From positions 62,001-126,000 of the forward strand of contig NZ_KQ130455.1 of the NCBI RefSeq assembly GCF_001046635.1: a stretch of DNA of 64,000 bases, read 5' to 3'. The notes below the pieces were generated by a model. That model was given only the letters and a program-made list of their open reading frames with translations. It ran no database searches and was not told the origin of the DNA. This DNA comes from Novosphingobium barchaimii LL02 (lineage in GTDB: Bacteria > Pseudomonadota > Alphaproteobacteria > Sphingomonadales > Sphingomonadaceae). This document shows positions 53,749 through 61,714 of this stretch, in pieces. Position numbers and translations under genes: made by a program. The stretch's first letter is position 1. The number at the start of each line of letters is the position of its first letter.

Positions 53749-55419
53749 TTACGCGGCCTTGGAAGGGGCTTCGGGAGCGGGTTCGGCAAGCATCTGGCGC
53801 AGGACGTGGACCGCGCTTTCCGGCTTTTCGGCGACGATGCGCTGGGCCAGCCCAAGCTGGCGCGAGAGAAGTTCGGCGCGGCTGACCTCCACGGCCACGC
53901 CCTCCGGCGAAGCCATCGGCAGGGCAGGCGCGGTATCGCTGGCATCGTCCGCCTCGGCGGCGGCGCCCTTCTTGCCCTTTTTCGCCTTGGCTGGCTTGTC
54001 GCCGCGCATGGCGTTTATCATCGGGCGCACGCCCAGCAGCAGGACCAGCAGCACTGCGAGAACCGCCGCGCCGTTGCGCACGACCATGGCGAACCACGGC
54101 GCTTCGTAGAACGGGGCGGCCTCCACCGCGACCGGCTCGAAACTGCGGGTGACGATCTTCACCACGTCGCCGCGCTGCGGATTGGCGCCCACCGCCGCAC
54201 TGACAAGCGCTTCGAGGTCGGCCAGATCCTTGGCCTTGGCGCCCTTCATGGCAGCGGCGCTGATCGCCACCGCCACGGTCAGACGCTTGATCCCGCCCGG
54301 GCCGGTTTCGGAGACGGAAACCTGACGGCCCAACTCATACGTCTTGCTGGTCGAGCTTTCTCCGTTGGTGGGCGCCGGAGCAGCGGGGCCGGCGGGCACG
54401 GTTCCCTGCGGCGCGCCGGCTACGGCCTGCGTCGCGGGCGGCGGGGTGTTCGACAATACGCCGGGGATGCCGCCCGCCTGTCCGGGGCCGGAGGTCTGCG
54501 ATTGCTGCAACTGTTCCGAGCGGACCACGCCGTCCTTGTCGTAGCTTTCGCGCGCGGCGGTCACCTGGTCCATGTCCAGCTGGACCTGGGTTTCGGTGGT
54601 GAAGTTGCCGTCGCCCAGCATCGGGGTGAGGAGTTGCGACACTTGCTCGCGCAGTTTGGTTTCCAGGCGCGATTGCATGTCGAGGCGGTCGTTGTCCGCG
54701 CCCGCGCCTTCGGACAGCAGGCGGCCATGCTGGTCGACCACGCGCACTGCGTCGGGCGAAAGGCCCGGCACCGATCCCGCGACAAGGTTGACGATGGCCG
54801 AGACCTGCCCCTCGCTAAGCTGGCGCCCGGATTTCAGGCGCACCATGACCGAAGCGGTGGGTGCCAGATTATCGCGCACGAAGACGGACTTTTCGCCTTC
54901 GGCAAGGTGGACGCGCACCGAATCCACGCCGTCGATCTGGCCGATGGTCAGTTGCAGGTCGTGCTCGCGGGCGGAGCGCATGCGTTCGCCTTCCAGCGTC
55001 CGGCTTGCGCCCATCGGCAGTTTGTCCAGCATCTGGTCGCCGGTTTCGGGCGTGGCCAGTGCGCCATCGGACGCCACCAGCATCCGCGCCTTGTAGAAAT
55101 CGCCCTCGGCCACGGTGAGCGCGCCGGTCTGGTTGTCGATGGCGTACTTGATCTGCGCCGCGTCGAGCGCCTCGGCCACGCCGGCGCGTTCGCTGTCGCC
55201 CAATTGGGCATAAAGCACACGCTGGGGCGAAGGCGCCATCATGCTCCAGGTCAGCGCCGCGCCGCCGATGGCGGAAAGGCCGATGAACAGCGGCATCATC
55301 TTCTTCACCGCAGGCTGCTGGGTGATGGACGAAAGGCGGGTCAGCACGCTGCCGCCCGAAGCGTTTCCAAAACCGCCGAACTTCGACGGCGAACCAGATA
55401 CGGGAACAAGATCGGCCAT
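53749..55419 (-). CDS. fliF: Flagellar MS-ring protein FliF
   Basis: Forms the MS ring in the inner membrane, the base for motor assembly. The 556-residue protein has two spans (about residues 43-63 and 443-463), ring-building domains between them (EGDFYKARMLVASDGALA, DSVRVHLAEGEKSVF, TEVQLDMDQ-like stretch) and a C-terminal FliG-binding tail (VAEKPESAVHVLRQMLAEP). Four bases separate it from fliE. Confidence 0.95.
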   Translation of the reverse strand: MADLVPVSGSPSKFGGFGNASGGSVLTRLSSITQQPAVKKMMPLFIGLSAIGGAALTWSMMAPSPQRVLYAQLGDSERAGVAEALDAAQIKYAIDNQTGALTVAEGDFYKARMLVASDGALATPETGDQMLDKLPMGASRTLEGERMRSAREHDLQLTIGQIDGVDSVRVHLAEGEKSVFVRDNLAPTASVMVRLKSGRQLSEGQVSAIVNLVAGSVPGLSPDAVRVVDQHGRLLSEGAGADNDRLDMQSRLETKLREQVSQLLTPMLGDGNFTTETQVQLDMDQVTAARESYDKDGVVRSEQLQQSQTSGPGQAGGIPGVLSNTPPPATQAVAGAPQGTVPAGPAAPAPTNGESSTSKTYELGRQVSVSETGPGGIKRLTVAVAISAAAMKGAKAKDLADLEALVSAAVGANPQRGDVVKIVTRSFEPVAVEAAPFYEAPWFAMVVRNGAAVLAVLLVLLLGVRPMINAMRGDKPAKAKKGKKGAAAEADDASDTAPALPMASPEGVAVEVSRAELLSRQLGLAQRIVAEKPESAVHVLRQMLAEPAPEAPSKAA

Positions 55420-55423
55420 CTAG

Positions 55424-55801
55424 TCAGACTCCCATCCGCATGATGTCCTGGTAGGCGGACAGCAGCTTGTTGCGCACCTGCAGGGTGGCTTCGAAGGCGA
55501 CGCCGGCTTCCTGGCGGGCCAGCATGACCTTGGCGACATCGGTGACCTCGCCCTTTTCGTAGGCGACGCTCAGCGCTTCCGAGCGGCTCTGCACTGAGCT
55601 GACACCGTCCAGCGCCGTCTGGAGCGAGGTGGCGAAACCGCCGGTGGGGGCTTGTCCGGCGCCCTGGGTCTGAGTGGCGGCCTGCGCGGTATGGATCTCG
55701 CGCAGCAGGTCATTGCGGGAGATGATCTGCTGGCGCAGTTGCAGGATCTGCTGAACGCCGCCCGCGCCGCCCATGCCGCTGATCGAGGGAATGCTGCTCA
55801 C
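55424..55801 (-). CDS. fliE: Flagellar hook-basal body protein FliE
   Basis: Adapter between the MS ring and the rod. The 125-residue protein is somewhat longer than the roughly 100 usual, with a Gly/Gln-rich start; the C-terminal helices match the family (SVAYEKGEVTDVAKVMLARQ then EATLQVRNKLLSAYQDIMRM). Its ATG overlaps the stop of the sigma-54 activator by four bases, so structural genes and regulator share a transcript. Confidence 0.92.
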   Translation of the reverse strand: MSSIPSISGMGGAGGVQQILQLRQQIISRNDLLREIHTAQAATQTQGAGQAPTGGFATSLQTALDGVSSVQSRSEALSVAYEKGEVTDVAKVMLARQEAGVAFEATLQVRNKLLSAYQDIMRMGV

Positions 55802-57117
55802 CGGCCGCCTCCCATTGCCGAAGGAGCGGGGGCGGCGCGCCCGATTTCGATTCCGGCCTCGCGCATCGAGGCGAGGCGGTAGCGCAACGTGCGTTCCGAG
55901 ATACCCAGTTCGCGGGCCGCGCGCAGGCGGTTGCCGCCGCAGGCCTCCAGCGTTTCCACGATGGCGCGGGCTTCGGAGTGCTGGACTATGCTCGACAGCT
56001 TGCGGTCGCCGTCGCCTGCCTCGACAGGCGCGGCGAACGGCAGGTCGAGGCCGCCGATCACCGGGACCGCGACAAGGCGTGCCGGGCTGTCGAAGACGAT
56101 GTGCTCGGGGGCGATCCGGGCGTTCCCGTGGGCGAGCAGCATCGCGCGGCGGACCACGTTCTCCAGTTCGCGCACGTTGCCCGGCCAGGAATGCAGCCGC
56201 AGCATGGCCAGCGCGCCTTCGGTGAGGCAGGGCACGGCTTCGCTGCCACCGATGGCGCGGGCATGGCGCAGGGCCATGGCGAAGGCGAGCGGGGCGATGT
56301 CGTCCGGGCGCTCACGCAAGGGGCGCAGCTCCAGCGGGAAGACGTTGAGGCGGTAGAAAAGGTCGGCGCGGAAACGGCCCTGCGCCACTTCGGTGGGCAG
56401 GTCGCGGTTGGCGCAGGCGATCACCCGCACGTCCACCTTGATCGCGCGGGTCGAGCCGATCGGCACCACTTCCTGCTCCTGCAGCGCGCGCAGCAGCTTG
56501 GCCTGAAGCGAGAGGGGCAGCTCGGCGATCTCGTCGAGCAGCAGGGTGCCGCCGTCCGCCGCGCGCATGAAGCCTTCGCTGGCCGCCGTCGCTCCGGTGA
56601 AGGCGCCCTTCTGGTGGCCGAACAGCATGGCCTCCAGCATCGTTTCGGGCATGGCGGCGCAGTTGACGGCGATGAACGGCTGGTCGCGGCGGTTCGAACG
56701 GGTGTGGATGAAGCGGCTGAGCACTTCCTTGCCGGTGCCGGTGGGGCCGTTGATGAGCACCGGGATGTCGCTGACGGCAAGGCGCTCCGCCAGCGCGAAG
56801 ACGGACAGGCTTTCCGGGTCGGCGGCGATGGGGTCCTCGGGACCGGCGGAGGCGGCCAGCAGCATGGCCAGCGCGGTTTCGCTGACCGGGTCGGCGTAGG
56901 TCATCGAGGTCAGGCTGGCGCCTTCGCGGGCAAGCGCCGGTGCCGGACCGCGCGACAGTCGCACGCAGCGGGTGCGGGGGCGTAGCGGGGTGCGGTCTGC
57001 AAAATCGCGGAAATCGATTGCATCGCCGTTAAAAAGAGAGGCGGCAATCGCCCCGGCGCGCCGGAGCAGCGGGCCGTGGAGGCGAACCGTTTCGTTATTG
57101 ATTTCCAGAGCGGCCAT
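55798..57117 (-). CDS. Sigma-54-dependent flagellar activator (FlbD/FleQ-like)
   Basis: A 439-residue enhancer-binding protein. The central AAA+ domain has Walker A GPTGTGKE at residues 124-131, the sigma-54-contacting GAFTGA at 171-176, and GGTLLLDEIAELPLSLQAKL as Walker B. The C-terminal Fis-type helix-turn-helix is LEACGGNRLRAARELGISER. The N-terminal 90 or so residues carry no recognisable phosphorylation residues of a receiver, unlike Caulobacter FlbD. It heads the fli operon and is divergent from flagellin, whose upstream region holds a sigma-54 promoter. It most likely activates late flagellar genes. Confidence 0.92.
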   Translation of the reverse strand: MAALEINNETVRLHGPLLRRAGAIAASLFNGDAIDFRDFADRTPLRPRTRCVRLSRGPAPALAREGASLTSMTYADPVSETALAMLLAASAGPEDPIAADPESLSVFALAERLAVSDIPVLINGPTGTGKEVLSRFIHTRSNRRDQPFIAVNCAAMPETMLEAMLFGHQKGAFTGATAASEGFMRAADGGTLLLDEIAELPLSLQAKLLRALQEQEVVPIGSTRAIKVDVRVIACANRDLPTEVAQGRFRADLFYRLNVFPLELRPLRERPDDIAPLAFAMALRHARAIGGSEAVPCLTEGALAMLRLHSWPGNVRELENVVRRAMLLAHGNARIAPEHIVFDSPARLVAVPVIGGLDLPFAAPVEAGDGDRKLSSIVQHSEARAIVETLEACGGNRLRAARELGISERTLRYRLASMREAGIEIGRAAPAPSAMGGGR

Positions 57118-57136
57118 ATCGCGGATTCCCTTGGAA

Positions 57137-57172
57137 TTAACCAGTTCCCTGAAGCCGCTTATGCGTGGTTAA
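57137..57172. promoter_or_regulatory. Inverted pair of CtrA-like half-sites
   Basis: TTAACCAG on the plus strand (57137-57144) faces TTAACCAC on the minus strand (57165-57172), 20 bases apart, beginning 20 bases upstream of the activator start. Each matches 7 of 8 bases of the Caulobacter CtrA half-site TTAACCAT. A third TTAA lies at 57192. Binding is inferred. Confidence 0.45.
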
Positions 57173-57415
57173 CGGCAAAAAGAGCGGTAATTTAAGGCCG
57201 CGTAGATGTCCGTAATCTGCCGTTCGGCGGCAGGTTTCTGCAGGGCCTTCCATCCGCTGCGAGGCTCGCTCTGCCGCGCATTGGGAAGCAGATCATCGGC
57301 TGGAATCCCCGAAAATCGCGGGTTTCGCGGCGGAACGTCAGGTTGGATCGCATTGGGCAGTCGCAGCGGCGCAGCGAAGTAATAATCTTCACGCGCGCGC
57401 GATTGCCGCGCGGGA

Positions 57416-57451
57416 GATTCGTGAATCGGCAGATTCGCCTGCTGCCGATTC
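57416..57451. promoter_or_regulatory. GANTC cluster within a 10-bp inverted repeat
   Basis: Four GANTC sites (57416, 57423, 57432, 57447) lie in 36 bases. GAATCGGCAG and CTGCCGATTC form a perfect inverted repeat around a 9-base spacer, overlapping a second small palindrome GATTCGTGAATC. GANTC is the CcrM methylation site of alphaproteobacteria. Possible activator-binding enhancer and methylation-sensitive site. Confidence 0.5.
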
Positions 57452-57541
57452 GCCTTCGCCGCGCCGCGCCTCAAACGATTTCACGCCGGGACTTAAAGTT
57501 CGCGGGAGGCTGCCGGTCTAGAGGCTGGCAGCGGGCTGGAT

Positions 57542-57557
57542 GGGCCGGCCGGTTGCT
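57542..57557 (+). promoter_or_regulatory. Candidate sigma-54 promoter of flagellin
   Basis: The bases GGGCCGGCCGGTTGCT place GG and GC exactly ten bases apart, with the conserved TTGCT at -12 and GGC..G at -24. The predicted start of transcription would be near 57568, leaving a leader of about 48 bases before fliC. Confidence 0.6.
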
Positions 57558-57615
57558 CCGCAAAGCCCATGACTGATGGGCCGGGATTATCGGGACACTC
57601 AACGGGAACCTCATC

Positions 57616-58440
57616 ATGTCTGTCATCAATACCAACATCAGCGCCATCCGGGCGTCCAACGCCTCGAACGCCGCCAACAAGATGCTCGGCACCGCGATGG
57701 AGCGCCTGTCGACCGGCAAGCGCATCAACTCGGCCAAGGACGATGCCGCCGGCCTTGCGATCTCCACCTCGATGACCTCGCAGATCCGCGGCATGAGCCA
57801 GGGCATCCGCAACGCCAACGACGGTATCTCGCTGGCGCAGACCGCCGAAGGCACGCTGTCGGAAGTCAGCAACATGCTGCAGCGCGTGCGTGAACTGGCG
57901 ATCCAGTCGGCCTCGGGCACCTATCAGTCGTCGGACCGCGCGGCGATGCAGCAGGAAGTCACCGCGCTGACCTCGCAGATCTCGGACTCGTTCACGCAGG
58001 TCAAGTTCAACGGCAACACGCTGATCTCGACCACCTCGGGCACCGACCTGACCTTCGACATCCAGACCGGCTCGAACTCGGGCGAGAAGGTCACGCTGAC
58101 CGCCAAGGCCATCAACGGCGCCAACCTCGCCGCCTCGGCTCTGGACGTGACCGACGCCACCAAGGCCGCCGCCACGCTGACGAACGTGGACAATGCGCTG
58201 AAGGACGTGAACTCGACCCGCGCTTCGCTGGGCGCCGGCCAGAACCGCCTGGAATCGGCGATCAACAACCTGACCAACACCGTCACCAACCTGTCCGACG
58301 CCAAGAGCCGCATCGAAGACGCCGACTACTCGGCCGAAACGACCGCGATGGCCAAGGCCCAGATCCTGAGCCAGGCATCCACCGCGATGCTCGCACAGGC
58401 CAACCAGAGCCAGCAGAACGTCCTCTCGCTGCTGCGCTAG
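57616..58440 (+). CDS. fliC: Flagellin FliC
   Basis: Filament subunit, exported through the flagellar type III route. The 274-residue protein is short: conserved D0/D1 helices at the N terminus ([20 protein letters not shown], then [17 protein letters not shown]) and C terminus ([20 protein letters not shown] through NVLSLLR) with a very small variable domain between, rich in Ser/Thr ([20 protein letters not shown]). These could accept O-linked sugars. GGGAAC precedes the ATG. Single copy in this window, with its own promoter and terminator. Confidence 0.97.
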   Translation: MSVINTNISAIRASNASNAANKMLGTAMERLSTGKRINSAKDDAAGLAISTSMTSQIRGMSQGIRNANDGISLAQTAEGTLSEVSNMLQRVRELAIQSASGTYQSSDRAAMQQEVTALTSQISDSFTQVKFNGNTLISTTSGTDLTFDIQTGSNSGEKVTLTAKAINGANLAASALDVTDATKAAATLTNVDNALKDVNSTRASLGAGQNRLESAINNLTNTVTNLSDAKSRIEDADYSAETTAMAKAQILSQASTAMLAQANQSQQNVLSLLR

Positions 58441-58488
58441 AATTCCAGCGCAGTCGGCGGACCGGCTCCCCGTTCCCCGGTGAGTCTC

Positions 58489-58521
58489 GCCCGGTGGTCA
58501 GCGCTGACCGCCGGGCGTTTC
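58489..58521 (+). terminator. Flagellin transcription terminator
   Basis: GCCCGGTGGTCAGC pairs with GCTGACCGCCGGGC over 14 bases (one G-U), the hairpin tip falling in AGCGCT, followed by GTTTC. A very stable hairpin 48 bases after the fliC stop. Confidence 0.75.
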
Positions 58522-58755
58522 GGCGTCTGCGGCGCCCGCGCATGGCGCAAGTTGATGATGTACATGCGGGCGGCATGTGCCTTGTGAGGCGCACGGCGGC
58601 ACCCGGAACGACGGTGAGAAAGAACCGCTGTGAAGATAGCAGCCATCGGCGATGTAGGAAAATGGTCCGGCGGCAAACGCCCCATTCGGTGCGCGCGGAC
58701 GAGATGCCCCCCTATCGGTTGCGACGGGGTAACGCTGCGCATGACCCACTTCGCA

Positions 58756-58829
58756 CATGCTGAGCTTGTTGAAGCGTGGAGGCGCCGCGCTCCGTTTCAC
58801 GGGCCTTCGACAGGCTCAGGCTGAGCGGG
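58756..58829. repeat. Diverged REP-like repeat
   Basis: CATGCTGAGCTTGTTGAAGC at the left and CCTTCGACAGGCTCAGGCTG at the right form an imperfect inverted repeat. Both arms are close copies of the perfect 28-bp palindrome in the fliP-fliQ gap. Confidence 0.75.
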
Positions 58830-58928
58830 GCGGATAGTCCGATGTTGGTGGGAAGCGGTCCCTGGTATGCTGCTGCAAAATATGTTTTTTGCATTTGAAC
58901 AGAGGGCTATCGTCGGAGAGAGGGAAAG

Positions 58929-59216
58929 ATGAAGCAGATGCGATACGCGATGGCAATGCGGTGGTTGTGCATTCCCCTGCTCGGCCTGACCTCAGCGTGT
59001 GACTCGGCAGTTATCAGCAAAGCAAAGCGCGCAGAAAATGATGGAAATATCATCGACAATGATATGATGACGCAAATGTACCCTCGTTCATATCGACCCG
59101 GCAGTCCTCCCTATCTGGAGCGAGACTATGAGGCAGGCGCGGACTTCATATGCGCCGAGATCAAGCTGAAATATCGGCGCGACATTTGTTCAGAGCCTGA
59201 GATCAACTGGAAGTAG
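58929..59216 (+). CDS. Small putative lipoprotein
   Basis: A 95-residue protein with a signal sequence ending in a lipobox (GLTSAC, Cys24), then a charged Asn/Asp/Met-rich mature part with two further cysteines (FICAEIKL and RDICSEPE). No recognised family. A good GAGAGGGAAAG ribosome site supports the ATG. It lies between flagellin and motor genes. Codon use is less GC-biased than its neighbours (for example AATGATATGATGACGC), which may mark a recent arrival. Confidence 0.7.
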   Translation: MKQMRYAMAMRWLCIPLLGLTSACDSAVISKAKRAENDGNIIDNDMMTQMYPRSYRPGSPPYLERDYEAGADFICAEIKLKYRRDICSEPEINWK

Positions 59217-59221
59217 CAACT

Positions 59222-59244
59222 GAGCAAAAGCGCGTTTTTTGCTC
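59222..59244 (+). terminator. Possible terminator after the small lipoprotein
   Basis: GAGCAAAA and TTTTGCTC pair perfectly around a 7-base loop, 5 bases after the stop. The T run lies inside the stem, so termination is plausible but not textbook. Confidence 0.45.
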
Positions 59245-59437
59245 GTGGTCTTAAGATACGTCCACCTTGGGGCGGGACCGGACTGGAACGGATTGGCTTT
59301 TTTTGAGCATTACCTGCCGGGCACGAACGACGGCCATTCTGCGCGAGACCGGCCTGGAACATGACGAAAGTGTAATGAAACTGCGCCGGCCGCATCCTCG
59401 TTGTTAGGTTAGTTTCCCATGGTTGAGGACGCCTGAC

Positions 59438-59647
59438 ATGAAGTACGCATCGTTAATCGCCCTGCCGCTCCTTATGATCGCTGCTCAGCCGGCCATGGCC
59501 AAAGGCTGCATCCGGGGCGCTGCGGCCGGAGCCGTAGGCGGCCACATGGTCGGCAAGGGACACGCCGTCGCCGGCGCGGCAGTGGGCTGCGCGGTGGCGC
59601 ATCATCACTATGCGAAAAAGGCAAAAGTGGCGGCCAAGCACGGATAA
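59438..59647 (+). CDS. Small secreted Gly/Ala/His-rich protein
   Basis: A 69-residue protein: signal peptide (residues 1-22, ending PAMAK), then a glycine-zipper-like core (RGAAAGAVGGHMVGKGHAVA) and a basic, histidine-containing tail (VAHHHYAKKAKVAAK). Similar glycine-zipper miniproteins associate with the outer membrane. A GAGGA ribosome site lies before the ATG; an in-frame ATG five codons upstream is less likely. Not tied to a known function. Confidence 0.72.
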   Translation: MKYASLIALPLLMIAAQPAMAKGCIRGAAAGAVGGHMVGKGHAVAGAAVGCAVAHHHYAKKAKVAAKHG

Positions 59648-59710
59648 GTGACAAATCCATAGACCGCGACCGTGCATCACGGACGCCTGAAGTCAGCCCT
59701 CCACCACCCG

Positions 59711-60532
59711 TCAATTCAGCAGCGTGATCGAAATCCTGCGGTTGCGCGGATCGTGCGGGTTGGCGGGGATCAGCAGTTCGCGGTCGGCGACGCCCTCGAT
59801 GCGGCGGAAGCGGTCTTCCTTGATGCCGTCGCGCAGCAGGGCCTGGCGGGTTGCCTCGGCGCGCCCGGCGGAGAGTGACCAGTTGTTGCCCACGGTGCCC
59901 GCCGCGAAGGGCAGGGCGTCGGTGTGGCCGCGAACGGTGACGCCGCCGCCGCCTGTGCCCAGTGCCTCGCCCAGCGCGGCCAGCAGGTCTGATGCCTCGG
60001 GCGTCAGCACCGTGGTGCCCAGGCGGAACATCGAGAAGTTCGCGTCGTCGACAAGGTCGATACGCACGCCTTCAGTGGTGTCGACCAGGCGCACCTGCTT
60101 TGCCAGCCTGCGCAGGCGCTCGGTGGACTGGAGCTTCTTTTCCACCTGCTGGCGGGCGAGCTGGGTGCGCTTGGCACCTTCCTTCGGTCCACCGGTGGCG
60201 TCGCGCGGGATGGTGATGGCCTTGTTGCCGCTGCCGCCGGGGTGGGGCAGCTTGTCCTGCGCGGTCAGCGAAGTGCCGCCCAGCAGGCCGGTGCCCGATC
60301 CCGTGCCGGACTTGCGGTTCTTGACCAGAGTGGGCGAGAAATAGTCGGCGATGCCCTTGCGCTGTTTTTCGGTGGTGGCGCCCAGGATCCATAGCAGCAG
60401 GAAGAACGCCATCATCGCGGTCACGAAATCCGCATAGGCGACTTTCCACGCGCCGCCGTGGTGGCCGCCGGCGACGACGGTGATCTTCTTGACGATGATC
60501 GGGCGGACTGGCTCGTCGGCGCTCTTGGCCAT
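59711..60532 (-). CDS. motB: Flagellar motor stator protein MotB
   Basis: Anchors the stator to peptidoglycan and carries the ion-channel aspartate. The 273-residue protein has a basic start, one span with the conserved Asp in VAYADFVTAMMAFFLLLWIL (about residues 31-50), a plug/linker region, and a C-terminal OmpA domain (VRGHTDALPF near residue 200, SLSAGRAEATRQAL, NRRISI). Begins one base after the motA stop; operon motA-motB. Confidence 0.95.
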   Translation of the reverse strand: MAKSADEPVRPIIVKKITVVAGGHHGGAWKVAYADFVTAMMAFFLLLWILGATTEKQRKGIADYFSPTLVKNRKSGTGSGTGLLGGTSLTAQDKLPHPGGSGNKAITIPRDATGGPKEGAKRTQLARQQVEKKLQSTERLRRLAKQVRLVDTTEGVRIDLVDDANFSMFRLGTTVLTPEASDLLAALGEALGTGGGGVTVRGHTDALPFAAGTVGNNWSLSAGRAEATRQALLRDGIKEDRFRRIEGVADRELLIPANPHDPRNRRISITLLN

Positions 60533-60533
60533 C

Positions 60534-61397
60534 TTACTTACCGCGCATCGCGTCGAGCAGATCGGACAGGCTGGGGCGGAAGGCGTGGCCCAGGCCGGAC
60601 CTGGCTGATTCCACCACCAGCGGCTGCGGCCAGCCGTGCAAGGACGCGATGATGACCTGCTTTACCGCGTGAAAGATCTGCTCGTCCGCCTCCAACACCT
60701 GTTTCAGGCGGCCCGCCATCGGCGCGACCATGCCGTAGGCCAGCATCACGCCCATGAAGGTGCCGACCAGCGCCGAGCCGATCATCCCGCCCAGGATCGA
60801 GGGCGGCTTGTCGATCGAGCCCATCGTCTTCACCACGCCCAGCACGGCCGCGACGATGCCCAGCGCGGGCAGCGCGTCGGCCAGGCCCTGCAGGGCGTGC
60901 TGCGCTTCGTGGGCTTCGTGGAAATGGGTTTTCATCGCATTGTCCATCACGTCCTCCACCGCGTGGACCTCCAGCGTGCCGGAAGAGACGACGATCAGCG
61001 TCAGCGTATCGGCTATGAGGTGGACCAGCGGCTCGTTGCCGAGCAGGCGCGGGAACTGCGCGAAGATGGCGGAGGACTTGGGATCGGCGACATGGCTTTC
61101 CAGCGCCACCGGGCCTTCGGAGCGCAGCAGCTTCATCAGCCGCGTGGTCAGGATGATGACGTCGATGTGGTCCTGCTTGTTGTGTTTCGGGCCTTTGAAG
61201 ACCTTCATCATGCCGCTGCCCAGGCCCTTCAGCTCGTGCATGGAATTACCGGTGACGATCGCCCCGATCGCGGCGCCGCCGATGATGAGCATCTCGTGCG
61301 GGATCGCCTCCATCACCGGGCCAAGCGCGCCGCCGGTGATCGCGAAGCCGCCGAAAACCATCACCAGCAGGATGACGACGCCGATGATTGCGAACAT
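60534..61397 (-). CDS. motA: Flagellar motor stator protein MotA
   Basis: Stator subunit that drives rotation with MotB. The 287-residue protein has four spans (residues about 4-22, 34-52, 170-190, 200-222), a large cytoplasmic loop with the FliG-facing charges (LMKLLRSEGPVALESHV), and the family stretch PALGIVAAVLGVVKTMGSID. The form with GNSMHELKGLGSG belongs to the proton-type MotA common in alpha- and gammaproteobacteria. A REP-like element lies on its promoter side. Confidence 0.95.
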   Translation of the reverse strand: MFAIIGVVILLVMVFGGFAITGGALGPVMEAIPHEMLIIGGAAIGAIVTGNSMHELKGLGSGMMKVFKGPKHNKQDHIDVIILTTRLMKLLRSEGPVALESHVADPKSSAIFAQFPRLLGNEPLVHLIADTLTLIVVSSGTLEVHAVEDVMDNAMKTHFHEAHEAQHALQGLADALPALGIVAAVLGVVKTMGSIDKPPSILGGMIGSALVGTFMGVMLAYGMVAPMAGRLKQVLEADEQIFHAVKQVIIASLHGWPQPLVVESARSGLGHAFRPSLSDLLDAMRGK

Positions 61398-61714
61398 GGG
61401 TTTGTGGTCCTTCGTGAGCGGCTGCGAGGGATGCAGGTTAGCTGGAAGCTGGTTATTTCCGCTTGTTCAGCGGCCTACGCAGAACTGCGTGGTGTGGGGG
61501 CGGGGTGGGCCACGCGCAGCATGGTTCCATGCGCCTCGTCACCCTGAACTCGTTTCAGGGTCCATCGCGCCGCTAACCCCGATGTCTGCGGCAGCAAACC
61601 GCCTGCTGGGTTCTGTGGAACTACCCACCGGGTCAGGCGGCGTGATGGACCCTGAAACGAGTTCAGGGTGACGATGATTTTTGGCTCTGCTCTTGCTCGT
61701 CGTCCGTACCGAAA
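61398..61714. other. motA-flgL gap
   Basis: About 320 bases, nearly half occupied by a REP-like element. The rest should hold the motA promoter; I could not see a clear -24/-12 or -35/-10 pair. Confidence 0.5.
61537..61673. repeat. Composite REP-like element: perfect 30-bp inverted repeat
   Basis: Arms 61537-61566 and 61644-61673 are exact reverse complements over 30 bases. Each arm contains its own small palindrome (ACCCTGAA...TTCAGGGT). The 77-base interior has a further inverted CCGCCTG/CAGGCGG pair. The whole resembles the fliH-fliI element. Confidence 0.9.

Larger units (their letters stand above)
57118..57615. other. Regulatory gap between flagellar activator and flagellin
   Basis: About 500 bases without a gene. 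Contents are listed separately: paired TTAACCA boxes near the activator, a GANTC cluster with a 10-bp inverted repeat in the middle, and a -24/-12 promoter before fliC. The short frames here (57169-57474, 57343-57576) look like chance. Confidence 0.7.
58441..58928. other. Gap after flagellin
   Basis: About 490 bases with the fliC terminator hairpin at its start and a diverged REP-like repeat at 58756-58829. No credible gene on either strand. Confidence 0.6.

Noticed and set aside
52591-55443. 950-residue open frame on the plus strand
   Set aside because: It lies wholly antisense to fliH, fliG and fliF. Its His/Arg/Gly-rich translation is the typical antisense shadow of GC-rich genes.
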